Translations under genes and position numbers: made by a program
Assembly (NCBI GenBank): GCA_021325115.1
Contig: JAJPHU010000059.1
Location: 1-34,806 of the forward strand
From: Planctomycetota bacterium
GTDB lineage: Bacteria > Planctomycetota > Planctomycetia > Gemmatales > Gemmataceae
DNA length: 34,806 nucleotides
Direction: 5' to 3'
Shown: in pieces, positions 16,215-24,365 of the stretch
Numbering within the stretch: position 1 is the first letter of the stretch
Layout of the letters: each line of letters begins with the position of its first letter
The notes under the pieces: generated by a model
Told to the model about the DNA's origin: nothing
Seen by the model: only the letters and a program-made list of their open reading frames with translations
Databases searched by the model: none

Positions 16215-16295
16215 TTTTCCACTCCTTCTCCCTTGTGGGGGGGAAGGAAAAGACTGCTGGCACGTAAGCCCTCCTCCACCCCCAAATCGAGAGGG
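16215..16295. repeat. C-rich/G-rich palindromic element, family D (degenerate copy)
   Basis: TTTTCCACTCCTTCTCCC is followed after a TTGT turn by GGGGGGGAAGGAAAAG, making a hairpin, then by a second C-rich stretch CCCTCCTCCACCCCC. The same two-part layout occurs at 21456-21553 and 22797-22911. It lies in the 302-base gap between the TetR gene and the giant VWA gene; apart from this element and the operator at 16099-16112 I see nothing else in that gap. Confidence 0.55.
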
Positions 16296-16337
16296 ATACC
16301 CGACAAATGGTCCCGAGAGTTCTTGAATCCTTGACCT

Positions 16338-19300
16338 TCATAGCAAATTCTTCTGTTTGCGCAGCAGCCATTCCGTCGTCAGCAATCCCAGAGCCAGCAG
16401 GAACAGAGCCAAGTGGTTCCACACAACATACGGCGGACCTGGTGCGTTGACCGTGACGCGTGTGCCGGTCGGCAGGTCGTCGAGCAGGTTATCGGCGTCG
16501 GCAAGGGTGTAGAAACGGCCCTGCGATTCCTCGGCGGCGCGTTCCATGTCGGTCTGGTTCATACGCAGACGTTCCATCTCGCCGGGCGGGCGCACTACCT
16601 TGCACTCGGCGCGTGGCTTGGGCGTGGCCGATGGCGAGGCCAGCCAGAATTTATACTCCCCTTCCGGCGTCTGCGTCAGCACTGTCTCGTAGGTCGCCCG
16701 GCTGCCCTCCGCCTTTGGCAACTGCACGGTGCGTACTTCGGAATCGCCAGGCTTGGCGGGATTGCGGCGTTCTACGGTTACCTTGACCTCCACATCCGGC
16801 GGCGGCGGCGGAGCATCGTCGGGGAAACGCACCGTCATTTTGATCGGCTCGCCGCGGCGATACGAAGTTTGGCGGTCCAGTCGCAATTCGATGCGGCCCA
16901 GACGCGTCCGCGCCAGGTAGCGCACCGTCTCGATCCAGAAGCGATTGAAATAGGCCTGGTCTTCGCGCCAGTTCCAGCGCCATGTTTCGCAGAAGCCCAG
17001 GAACATACTGCGGCCGGCGCCGGCGAACTGCTGTACTACCAGCGGTAGACCGTCGGCACTGCCCTTCATGCCGCTCCCCTTTTTCGGCAGTACGGCCAGC
17101 ACCTCGGCGGCGCGCTTGATCCGGTAGCCGTCGGCGTGCCAGTACATCTCGCGCAGGCGATTCCAGATGACCTCGTTCTCATGCTCAGCGCCGGGACTGA
17201 ATTGGAAAATCGGATGTGTCCGGCCCATCGGCGTCAATAGCGGACGAAACGGCTCCTCTATGTCCGCATCGTCGGGCGCCTTGTCCGTGGTCACGTCGAT
17301 GGGCAATACATCCTTCAAGGGCGAGTCTTTGTAGGCGCCCGGCGCGTAGCGCTCGCCGGCAATCATCAGCAAACCGCCGCCGCGCTCACGCACAAAATCG
17401 GCCAGATCTTTGAGATGCTCCGTCATCTTTGGATCGACTTCCGAGTGCGGATCAACATCGCCGAGAATGACCACGTCAAAACTGTTCAATTCCGTTTTGG
17501 TTGGAAACTCGGAAAGGGCACTGCGATCTTCCGAAGCGAATTGCGGGTCGGAATCCAAGAGCAGCACCTTCAAATCGATACTTTTGTTGCCCTTGATGCG
17601 ATTACTTTCACGCTCCAGTAAGGTCTTCAAATAGTGATACTCCCAACGCCGGTAGCCCTCGACATAAAGGACTTTGATCTGTCGGCTCTCATGGACGAAC
17701 ACCGATCGTTGCAGGTGATTATTCTCGGTCGTCGCCTCATCTTCCTGACCGGGCACGTCGACGACGTAGAGTTTCTCACCCGGTTCGACCGGCTGGTGCG
17801 TGAGGATCACCTTGACAGTCTTATTCGTGCCATCGAAGTGGACAGTTTTCTTGTCGAGTATCTTGTTCGTGCTTTTTTCACGCAGCAGGACCGGCACGGA
17901 GAGGCGGTTATAGCCCTGGGCGGTGAGGTTGACCGTGAAGATGAGGCGGTCATTGACGTAGGCGCTATCGGGACCGGTCAGGTCGTGCAAAGAGAGATCC
18001 TGCACTTCCTGAGCATCGCCAATACCGACGAAGAACAACGGCACGCCCATCTGTTGAGCATATTTGGAAACCTTGACAAGATCCTCGCCCTCGGTCGTGA
18101 CGCCATCGGTGAGCATGACGATGGCGGCTAGCGATGAACCGCGGAAATCGTTGAGCACCTGGCGCACGGCCGTCCCTAGTTGGCTGGAATCGTTGTGCGG
18201 CTCGGCCCGCAGATTGTGGATGGCTTCCAGGGCCGGTGGGACCTCTGCTCGCGTGGTTGCATCCTTGAGGCGATGGGCGCGACTGGAGCAGTGATAGACA
18301 TGGACGCGGACTTTGCGGCGCATCAACAGGGCCGTCAGCCAGTCGGTATCGCCGCGGGTGACGAGCGCCTGGGCCAGCGACAGGCGTTGAGCGTCCGTCA
18401 TGCCGTCGTGCTGGGCGAGGCGGTCGGCGATTTGCTTGATGCGTGTGTCCTTGTATGGATCGACCGTGGACATGCTTTGCGAATCATCGAAGAGGATCAC
18501 GAGATCCGGCCAACTCTGGCGCTCGAACCAGACGCGATCCCGCGGTAACAGCACGGCAAGCATGAGGAACAACAATCCCAGGCGCAAGCCGATACGGAGG
18601 AAGCGCCCGCCAGTATCGCGGCGGCGCAGAGTTGGGCTGCCCTCGCGGGAGTAAATGGCGTAAGTCAGGACAAGAACGCCCAGAGCCAACAGGACCGCCA
18701 GCCAAGGATCGGCGCGGTTGTCCCAGAGATAGGGCTGATATTCCAAGCGCCAATGGCTACTTTCCCCGGGAGCCGGTGCTTCGATGCCGGTGACGCCTTC
18801 CAGGAAACGCCGCCCGGATTCCGGCAGAAAGGCGAGGAAATCGCCGGTGATCGCATCGTGAGCGAGGATGCCGGCAATGCCGAAGACGCAAGCCAAGAGC
18901 AGCCATGACGAGATGAGCAGGGTCCACCTGGCCTTGGTACGCGGCCGGAGCGATTCGGCATCTTCGAGCGGCGTCACTGCGGCACTGTAATGGCCGAAGT
19001 GCCAGGCCAACACGATCTCGGCCACCAGCAGAATGAGCACCAGGAGAAGCAGCCAACGAGCCACGAGATCGCCTAAGGGCATCAACACCCGTTCCGGCTC
19101 ACCCTCGGTCGGCGGTGCATGCTTGACCTGGCCGAGATCGGTAACGATCTGTACATCCCATTCGGGATAGGTTTTCTGCAAATCTTCGCGCGTGGTGCGC
19201 GTCAGGTCGCTTTCGCTGAGCTGTTGCGCTTCATTGACGGCCGGCACATTAACGGCGAACAGATGCTGCTGCGGATGCTGGCCAATGCTGATGCTGTAGA

Positions 19301-21395
19301 CGCCGCTGATATCGGTATCGGTCCAGCGCAGCACAGCGGCCTCATCCTGGCTCTCCAGGCGGACCGATTCACTGCGTCCGGCAGGCGTGCGAATGGTTGC
19401 CTCGGCACCGCTGGCCACGTTGGGCAAATACAGCTCGATCGGTTCGCCGACCTGCAAGACCTGCTCGCGCAAGCGGGCGGCTGAAGCGTAGTAGAGCAAC
19501 TCCTGCATCAGCGGCGCGAAGCTCGGCGAGGTGGGCCAATTGTTCCAGTCGGCGTTGATGGTGGTGGTGAGGAGCACGACCCGGCCGCGCATTCGGCCGC
19601 CTCCCTGGTACCCACGCTCTCCTCCCTTGTCTCCTCCCAAAGCGGGCAGAGGAGGAGGAGCCGGTGGCCGCCAGTCCAGAAGGGCGGGACCGCCCGACAG
19701 CGGCGATGCTTTCGGCTGGCCCGGTATGGCGACTGGCACAAACGACAAAATGCGGCGTGGACTGGCATGGGGAGCCGGCTCTGTCTGAATAAACTGCCGG
19801 AAACGGGCGGCAAGCAGATACTCGCGCGCCGATTCGCTGCGGAACGGTTTGAGTGGATCTTCACGGTCGGCATCGGCATCCATCGCCAGTTGGAACTCGT
19901 AACCGCTGTTGGCCTTGGCATAATCAGTCAAGCGGGCCGGCAGCAGCCCTTTGCCATCGCGGTACAGCAAGTCGTTATACGAGGCGAGGTCCACATTGGG
20001 GCCAAGGCAGAAGACGACGCTGCCGCCGCGGCGGACATGATTTTCCAAACGGCGTACTTCGGCCAGACTGAAACGTGGCACATCGCACAGGAAGACGCAA
20101 TCATAGGGCGTCAGGTCGCCCAACCCCTCATCGGCGAACTGCGACAGGGAGATGACTTTGGGCCGGGCTGCCACTGTGGGGGGAGCGGTCCCTTCGTCGT
20201 AGGGATTGAGAGCTACGCGCAGCCATTCGCTGGCGCGATCGAACGCCTCGATCGCCGGCTTGCCGTTGACGAGCAAGACTGGCACCGTGTTCTTGACCGT
20301 GACCACGGCGCGGCGCACATCATCCAGCGCCAGGTCATCGTTGGCCGCCTGCACCTCCAGGATGTAATCACCGGGAGCGGGGAACTTGTAGGTGAACGTG
20401 ACTGGGGCCGCTTCGCCGCGCTTGATCTGCGGGATGGACTTTTCCTCTACTTCATGCAGCTCAAGGGCCCTGTCCGCTGCAGCAGCCTTGGTCTTGCCGA
20501 CGTACAAGTGAACGTGGACATCGCTGCGTGTCTCGCCGTAATTGGTCAGTGTGGCGACGATCGGCGTCGTCCGGCCAGTAACCGCCATCGAGTCATCGAG
20601 GGCAAGGTTAGTCACGGCCACATTGTCGGCTCCCTCGCGGCCGACATCGACGAAGATAGTTTGTGCACGCTCCTTGATTTTTTGCAGCAGCGCTGAGAGG
20701 GCCGCCGGCTGGCGGGCGATCCAGGTAGACTGTTGCAAATCGGTGAGAAAATATACCTCACGGGCCGGATATTTGCCGGGCGAGGCACGTACCAGACTTT
20801 CGACAGTGTTGAGGGTAGCGGCAAGGTCGGCGTTGCCGTGCGTTAGATGCAAATTCTCGATCTCGGCAACGACTTTACGGGCATCCTCCGACGGCTCCGG
20901 CACGATACGCCGCGGCGGCGCGGCCATGAGGACGACGCTGAAACTATCTCCACCGCTCGATTCACGCACAATTTGAGCAGCCAAGGCGCGGGCGCGATCG
21001 AAGCAAGTTTCTGCTTCCTTTTTCAGCCCCATGCTGAAGGAACCATCGACGACGAGAATCTTATGAGCGCGCTGGCTGCCAGCGGCCAAGGCGTTGGCGC
21101 CCTCGGGGGCGAACCAGCGCCACACCGCCTCAGCCCAAGGCGTGATGCTAGCCATAGCCAGCACCAAAAGCAGGACCATCAAGCAGCGAACGGTCAGCAG
21201 AAGGATCTGCTCCAGCCGCATGCGCCGTGAGTTCTTTTTCTGCGCCGCCAACAAGAAGCGCATGGCCGCCCAGGTGACGACCTTGAAGCGGCGGCGGTTG
21301 AGCAGGTGGATGATAATGGGAATGGCAACAGCGCCGCTGGCCACGGCGGCGACCGTCAACGGTGCCTCGACGAAAGCAAACGGGAGCCAATTCAC
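16338..21395 (-). CDS. Giant BatA-VWA / VWA-glutamine amidotransferase-like fusion protein
   Basis: The single frame encodes 1685 residues from a GTG at 21395 (GAGAGGA five bases upstream). Residues 1-90 are a BatA-type N-terminus (AIPIIIHLLNRRRFKVVTWA, then a membrane helix). A first VWA domain follows with metal-site motif DGSFS (117-121). Helices lie near 775-797, 820-846, 893-911 and 933-953. A second VWA domain has DDSQS near 969 and MLTDGV later. Residues about 1236-1370 (KVLYVEGYRRWEYHY onwards) match a glutamine-amidotransferase-like domain often paired with VWA domains. A final helix (1658-1680) anchors the C-terminus. In relatives I would expect two adjacent genes; here they are one. 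It probably acts with MoxR and DUF58 in envelope protein complex assembly. Confidence 0.85.
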   Translation of the reverse strand: MNWLPFAFVEAPLTVAAVASGAVAIPIIIHLLNRRRFKVVTWAAMRFLLAAQKKNSRRMRLEQILLLTVRCLMVLLLVLAMASITPWAEAVWRWFAPEGANALAAGSQRAHKILVVDGSFSMGLKKEAETCFDRARALAAQIVRESSGGDSFSVVLMAAPPRRIVPEPSEDARKVVAEIENLHLTHGNADLAATLNTVESLVRASPGKYPAREVYFLTDLQQSTWIARQPAALSALLQKIKERAQTIFVDVGREGADNVAVTNLALDDSMAVTGRTTPIVATLTNYGETRSDVHVHLYVGKTKAAAADRALELHEVEEKSIPQIKRGEAAPVTFTYKFPAPGDYILEVQAANDDLALDDVRRAVVTVKNTVPVLLVNGKPAIEAFDRASEWLRVALNPYDEGTAPPTVAARPKVISLSQFADEGLGDLTPYDCVFLCDVPRFSLAEVRRLENHVRRGGSVVFCLGPNVDLASYNDLLYRDGKGLLPARLTDYAKANSGYEFQLAMDADADREDPLKPFRSESAREYLLAARFRQFIQTEPAPHASPRRILSFVPVAIPGQPKASPLSGGPALLDWRPPAPPPLPALGGDKGGERGYQGGGRMRGRVVLLTTTINADWNNWPTSPSFAPLMQELLYYASAARLREQVLQVGEPIELYLPNVASGAEATIRTPAGRSESVRLESQDEAAVLRWTDTDISGVYSISIGQHPQQHLFAVNVPAVNEAQQLSESDLTRTTREDLQKTYPEWDVQIVTDLGQVKHAPPTEGEPERVLMPLGDLVARWLLLLVLILLVAEIVLAWHFGHYSAAVTPLEDAESLRPRTKARWTLLISSWLLLACVFGIAGILAHDAITGDFLAFLPESGRRFLEGVTGIEAPAPGESSHWRLEYQPYLWDNRADPWLAVLLALGVLVLTYAIYSREGSPTLRRRDTGGRFLRIGLRLGLLFLMLAVLLPRDRVWFERQSWPDLVILFDDSQSMSTVDPYKDTRIKQIADRLAQHDGMTDAQRLSLAQALVTRGDTDWLTALLMRRKVRVHVYHCSSRAHRLKDATTRAEVPPALEAIHNLRAEPHNDSSQLGTAVRQVLNDFRGSSLAAIVMLTDGVTTEGEDLVKVSKYAQQMGVPLFFVGIGDAQEVQDLSLHDLTGPDSAYVNDRLIFTVNLTAQGYNRLSVPVLLREKSTNKILDKKTVHFDGTNKTVKVILTHQPVEPGEKLYVVDVPGQEDEATTENNHLQRSVFVHESRQIKVLYVEGYRRWEYHYLKTLLERESNRIKGNKSIDLKVLLLDSDPQFASEDRSALSEFPTKTELNSFDVVILGDVDPHSEVDPKMTEHLKDLADFVRERGGGLLMIAGERYAPGAYKDSPLKDVLPIDVTTDKAPDDADIEEPFRPLLTPMGRTHPIFQFSPGAEHENEVIWNRLREMYWHADGYRIKRAAEVLAVLPKKGSGMKGSADGLPLVVQQFAGAGRSMFLGFCETWRWNWREDQAYFNRFWIETVRYLARTRLGRIELRLDRQTSYRRGEPIKMTVRFPDDAPPPPPDVEVKVTVERRNPAKPGDSEVRTVQLPKAEGSRATYETVLTQTPEGEYKFWLASPSATPKPRAECKVVRPPGEMERLRMNQTDMERAAEESQGRFYTLADADNLLDDLPTGTRVTVNAPGPPYVVWNHLALFLLALGLLTTEWLLRKQKNLL
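19619..19660. repeat. Family D-like element inside the giant VWA gene
   Basis: CTCCTCCCTTGTCTCCTCCC and, after a short turn, GGGCAGAGGAGGAGGAG form an imperfect palindrome of the same C-rich/G-rich style as the intergenic copies. It is translated in frame as a Pro/Gly-rich stretch (PPPLPALGGDKGGERG on the minus strand, about residues 579-592), which interrupts the otherwise ordinary sequence between the first VWA half and a beta-rich region. Confidence 0.5.
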
Positions 21396-21422
21396 GAGTA
21401 TCCTCTCCCAAGTTTCAAAGCC

Positions 21423-21584
21423 GGCGAACGGGAGTGTTAGGGCTAACGGACTTTTCCCTCCCCCTTATGAGGGAGGGTTCGGGTGGGGGGACACCCCTCC
21501 TTGGCTCCATTGCCTTTACACCCCTCAGCCCTCCCCCACAAGGAGGAAGGAGGTTTGGTCCGGTAGCGCTAAGACCGGCTCGCC
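21423..21584. repeat. Family A-like arms interrupted by a family D element
   Basis: Outer segments 21423-21450 (GGCGAACGGGAGTGTTAGGG and on) and 21559-21584 (TCCGGTAGCGCTAAGACCGG and on) are roughly complementary and resemble the GAGCCGGAAGTGTTAGC arms of family A. Between them, 21456-21553 is a two-hairpin C-rich/G-rich element: CCCTCCCCCTTATGAGGGAG at one end and CTCCCCCACAAGGAGGAAGG at the other. This looks like one repeat inserted into another. It fills the gap between the DUF58 and giant VWA genes. Confidence 0.5.
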
Positions 21585-21590
21585 AGTGGA

Positions 21591-22520
21591 TCACGAATGA
21601 TGACTGCTGCGGGCCAGGCGATGCGCCAGGTAACCTGACAGCACGATGCCCAGCTGCATGTCCGTGCGCAAGGTCACGTAATCGATGTTCTGCGCCAAAC
21701 AGCCGCGCTGTAATTCCATCAAAAAATTCTCCATCTGCTCCAGATAGCCATCGCGCAGCGAACGCGGATCGGTCAGCATCTCTGGATACTGCTCCAGACC
21801 GCGAAACAGCGTCGCCTCCTGAAACGGGAATTCCAACTCAGCGCGATCGAGAACATGCATGACAATGACTTCGTGCCGCTTATGGCGTAGATGCTTCAAA
21901 CCCTTGAGGACATCCGGCAAATCGTCGAAGAAATCGCTGAACACCACGATGATGCCACGGCGCGGGATGCGTTCGGCCAGGTCGTGAAAGATCGGCGCCA
22001 GGCTGGTGCGTTCACGTCCGGCCCCTTTGTTGAGGCAGGCGATCATCTGCTTGAGGAGCGCCGGCTGGCTGGCCGGCTTGAGCAGCTGACGCACCTGGTT
22101 ATCGTAGGTTACCAGCCCGGCGGCATCTTGTTGATGCAGGATCAGATAAGCCAGCGCCGCCGCACCCATGCAGGCATAATCATATTTGCTGACGAGCGGC
22201 TTACTGTCGTCGCCGAGGGGGCCGGAACCGTATTGCATCGACTCGCTGGCATCCACCAATAACCAACAAGCCAGGTTCGTCTCTTCCTCGTACTGTTTGA
22301 GATAAAAACGTCCAGTGCGGCTGTAGACTTTCCAGTCGAGGTGCTTCAAATCGTCGCCGGGCACGTACTCGCGGTGCTGGGCAAACTCGACGGAGAAACC
22401 GTGATACGGACTTTTGTGCATGCCGGACAAATAGCCCTCGACGATCAGCCGTGCCTGCATCTCCAGATTGCGGACTTTTGCCAGCGCAATGGGATCGAGA
22501 TATTGGTGGGTGTCTTGCAT
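21591..22520 (-). CDS. DUF58 domain-containing protein
   Basis: The product has 309 residues from the ATG at 22520, chosen because AGGGA is six bases upstream; longer in-frame starts run into intergenic sequence. The diagnostic DUF58 motif REYVPGDDLKHLDWKVYSRT is present, followed by a VWA-like core with LLVDASESM (a metal-site-like DASES) and VVFSDFFDD. DUF58 proteins are nearly always encoded beside MoxR ATPases and BatA/VWA proteins, as here: MoxR is upstream and the giant VWA protein downstream on the same strand. They are thought to cooperate in chaperone-like assembly or metal insertion steps at the membrane. There is no signal peptide, so this protein is cytoplasmic. Confidence 0.9.
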   Translation of the reverse strand: MQDTHQYLDPIALAKVRNLEMQARLIVEGYLSGMHKSPYHGFSVEFAQHREYVPGDDLKHLDWKVYSRTGRFYLKQYEEETNLACWLLVDASESMQYGSGPLGDDSKPLVSKYDYACMGAAALAYLILHQQDAAGLVTYDNQVRQLLKPASQPALLKQMIACLNKGAGRERTSLAPIFHDLAERIPRRGIIVVFSDFFDDLPDVLKGLKHLRHKRHEVIVMHVLDRAELEFPFQEATLFRGLEQYPEMLTDPRSLRDGYLEQMENFLMELQRGCLAQNIDYVTLRTDMQLGIVLSGYLAHRLARSSHHS

Positions 22521-22567
22521 GAGCATTCCCTGGTACGAGCACGACAACGAAAGAGCCTCTTCGGTAT

Positions 22568-22786
22568 TCAAGCGCCGGTCAGCCGTTTATGGAGACCAGC
22601 CTCCGCGTAGGTCTCCTCGGAGTTCACAGGAATGACCAGATCGGTCCGCAGTCCCAGAGACAGCGTGGGAAGCGGCCGACCCAGTGCCAGAGGCGAGCGC
22701 CAGACATCGATGGCATCCTTTTGGCCGCGTTGATCGACAAGGACCTCGCGTATGACCTTAGAGCGCCTTGCAAGTAGGTGTAGCGG
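22568..22786 (-). pseudogene. Remnant of an unidentified gene (C-terminal fragment without start)
   Basis: Between MoxR and DUF58, the minus strand holds a 72-codon open frame that begins right after TAG (22787-22789) and ends with TGA (22568-22570). It reads as genuine protein (KVIREVLVDQRGQKDAIDVW, then LALGRPLPTLSLGL and VIPVNSEETYAEAGL), but there is no start codon near its beginning. The family D repeat at 22797-22911 sits immediately upstream, as if it or a deletion removed the 5' part. The PLPTL...PV..E.TY pattern recalls the end of DUF4058- or nuclease-like planctomycete proteins, but I cannot name it with confidence. Confidence 0.45.
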
Positions 22787-22796
22787 CTATAGGTCT

Positions 22797-22911
22797 TCCT
22801 CCCTCCCCCCTTATGGGAGAGAGTGGGGGGTGGAGGGGAAGTGCAAATGAGCCACGGAGTTCTGCCTCCTACCCTCACCTTCCCCCACCAGGGGGGAGAG
22901 AAAGATCTGCT
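22797..22911. repeat. C-rich/G-rich two-hairpin element, family D
   Basis: The left part CCCTCCCCCCTTATGGGAGA with following GGGGGGTGGAGGGG and the right part CCTCACCTTCCCCCACCAGG with GGGGAGAG match the layout of the element at 21456-21553, including the CCTTATG turn and the spacing of about 100 bases between ends. It lies between the MoxR gene and the gene remnant at 22568-22786. No promoter is evident in the 400-base gap. Confidence 0.7.
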
Positions 22912-22970
22912 CGTCCTTAGAACCATTCATTCCCTCCCGTGTCTCCCCTTTGTTGAGCGATACCGGCTCC

Positions 22971-24245
22971 CTAAATCTCTGCCTGTCCCGCCCCGATGGC
23001 AGCTTGCTCATTCGGATCGCGCGGGATGCGCTCGATAAGCCGGCGAACGATGTCGTCCGGTTTGATGCCTTCGGCCTCGGCGTTGAAGTTGGTGATGATG
23101 CGATGGCGCAACACAGGGGCGGCGACGGCGCGCACGTCTTCGCAAGAGACGTAATAGCGGCCGTGCAGCACGGCGCGGGCCTTGGCGGCAAGGATGAGGA
23201 ATTGCGTCGCGCGCGGGCCGGCGCCCCAGGTGACGTAATCGCGGATGAAATCGGGCACATCGATTTCACTTGCCTTTGCTCGGGGGGCGGATGCTCCCCG
23301 CTCAGCGGTTATCTTGTCGGCAGCGACGCGGCTGCCTTTGCGCGTCAGGCGCGTGAATTTCATGGCATAGCGGATCACATACGGCGCCACCGGCACCTTA
23401 CGCACGATGTCCTGCATCTCCAGAATGTCTGTCGCCGACAGCACACGCTCGATCTGCGGCACGTGCGTTGTCGTCGTCTGTTCGACGATGCGGAATTCTT
23501 CCTCTTCGTCAGGATAATCGACGAGGATGTTAAACATGAAGCGATCTTGCTGCGCTTCGGGCAGCGGATAGGTGCCTTCTTGTTCGATGGGATTTTGCGT
23601 AGCCAGGACGAAGAATGGATCAGGCAGCTTGTGGCGCGTGCCGCCAACGGTGACCTGGCGCTCTTGCATAGCTTCGAGCAGAGCCGCTTGCGTTTTCGGC
23701 GGCGTGCGGTTGATTTCATCGGCGAGGATGACGTTAGCGAACAACGGGCCATGCAGGAACTTGAACAGGCGCTGGCCGGTCGTCTTGTCCTCCTGCAAAA
23801 CCTCGGTGCCCGTGATGTCCGACGGCATAAGGTCCGGCGTGAACTGGATGCGGCTGAAGCTCAGACTGAGAGAATCGGCCAGTGTACGGATCATGAGCGT
23901 TTTGGCCAAGCCGGGCACGCCGACGAGTAAACAGTGGCCGCGCGCGAAGATAGCGATGAGCAGTTCTTCGAGGACTTTCTCTTGGCCGACGATGGCCTTG
24001 CTCAACTCCTTGCGGATGCGGCGATAGCCGCTGTTGAGCCGTTCGATGGCGGAGAGATCGCCTTCGATACGCGGCCAGGCTTCGGCCGGGGCCGCTTCGA
24101 TTTCCGGCAGCTCTTCCTCAGGGAGAAGCTCGGCGGCCGGGCCAGTTGGCTCATCGCCAGACAACCAGGTGCCGCAGCCGCACAGCCGGCGCCCGCCGGC
24201 CGGCACCTGGACAATCAGACCACAAGTCTTGCAACGAATGTTCAT
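22971..24245 (-). CDS. MoxR-family AAA+ ATPase with N-terminal zinc ribbon and an in-frame insertion
   Basis: The 424-residue product starts at 24245. Residues 1-28 carry C5-C8 and C22-C24 (RCKTCG, LCGCG), a zinc-ribbon-like unit that is not part of the standard MoxR domain. The AAA+ core follows: Walker A GVPGLAKT (109-116), Walker [10 protein letters not shown] (172-180), sensor-like [20 protein letters not shown] and the C-terminal lid. Between TRLTRK and [17 protein letters not shown], where relatives have a short link, there are about 25 extra residues (304-328) rich in Ala/Arg/Ser. MoxR ATPases act as chaperones for partner complexes, here presumably the DUF58 and VWA proteins downstream. 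The ribosome binding site is weak. Confidence 0.92.
   Translation of the reverse strand: MNIRCKTCGLIVQVPAGGRRLCGCGTWLSGDEPTGPAAELLPEEELPEIEAAPAEAWPRIEGDLSAIERLNSGYRRIRKELSKAIVGQEKVLEELLIAIFARGHCLLVGVPGLAKTLMIRTLADSLSLSFSRIQFTPDLMPSDITGTEVLQEDKTTGQRLFKFLHGPLFANVILADEINRTPPKTQAALLEAMQERQVTVGGTRHKLPDPFFVLATQNPIEQEGTYPLPEAQQDRFMFNILVDYPDEEEEFRIVEQTTTTHVPQIERVLSATDILEMQDIVRKVPVAPYVIRYAMKFTRLTRKGSRVAADKITAERGASAPRAKASEIDVPDFIRDYVTWGAGPRATQFLILAAKARAVLHGRYYVSCEDVRAVAAPVLRHRIITNFNAEAEGIKPDDIVRRLIERIPRDPNEQAAIGAGQAEI
23262..23336. repeat. Repeat-like in-frame insertion in the MoxR gene
   Basis: The DNA encoding the extra MoxR residues contains CGGGGGGCGGATGCTCCCCG (23281-23300), a small palindrome with arms CGGGG/CCCCG and flanking GCT/AGC triplets. 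Its length is a multiple of three in effect, as the frame is kept. It resembles dispersed palindromic elements known in planctomycetes; family membership is not proven. Confidence 0.45.
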
Positions 24246-24263
24246 TTGCCTGCTCTTTTTGGG

Positions 24264-24365
24264 TCAACACCTTTCGGCATCACGGAATTCTGGTCGAACC
24301 CGTGTCCCCCGGGTGTAGCAACGCATGTTTGGCTGCTTAACGCCTTTTGGTATCACGGAATTCGG
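24264..24365. repeat. Pair of diverged direct repeats between the PQQ gene and MoxR
   Basis: CAACACCTTTCGGCATCACG plus GAATTC (from 24265) and TAACGCCTTTTGGTATCACG plus GAATTC (from 24339) match at about 22 of 26 positions and start about 74 bases apart. The second copy encodes the last residues (EFRDTKRR) and the TAA stop of the PQQ protein on the minus strand. The spacing is like one CRISPR repeat-spacer unit, but two diverged copies and no cas genes make a dispersed repeat more likely. Confidence 0.6.

Noticed and set aside
19767..20696. A 309-codon plus-strand frame opposite the giant VWA gene
   Set aside because: Entirely antisense to a well-supported gene, with no ribosome binding site or family signature.
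24264..24365. A CRISPR array
   Set aside because: Only two diverged copies and no cas genes in the window; listed as a direct repeat instead.
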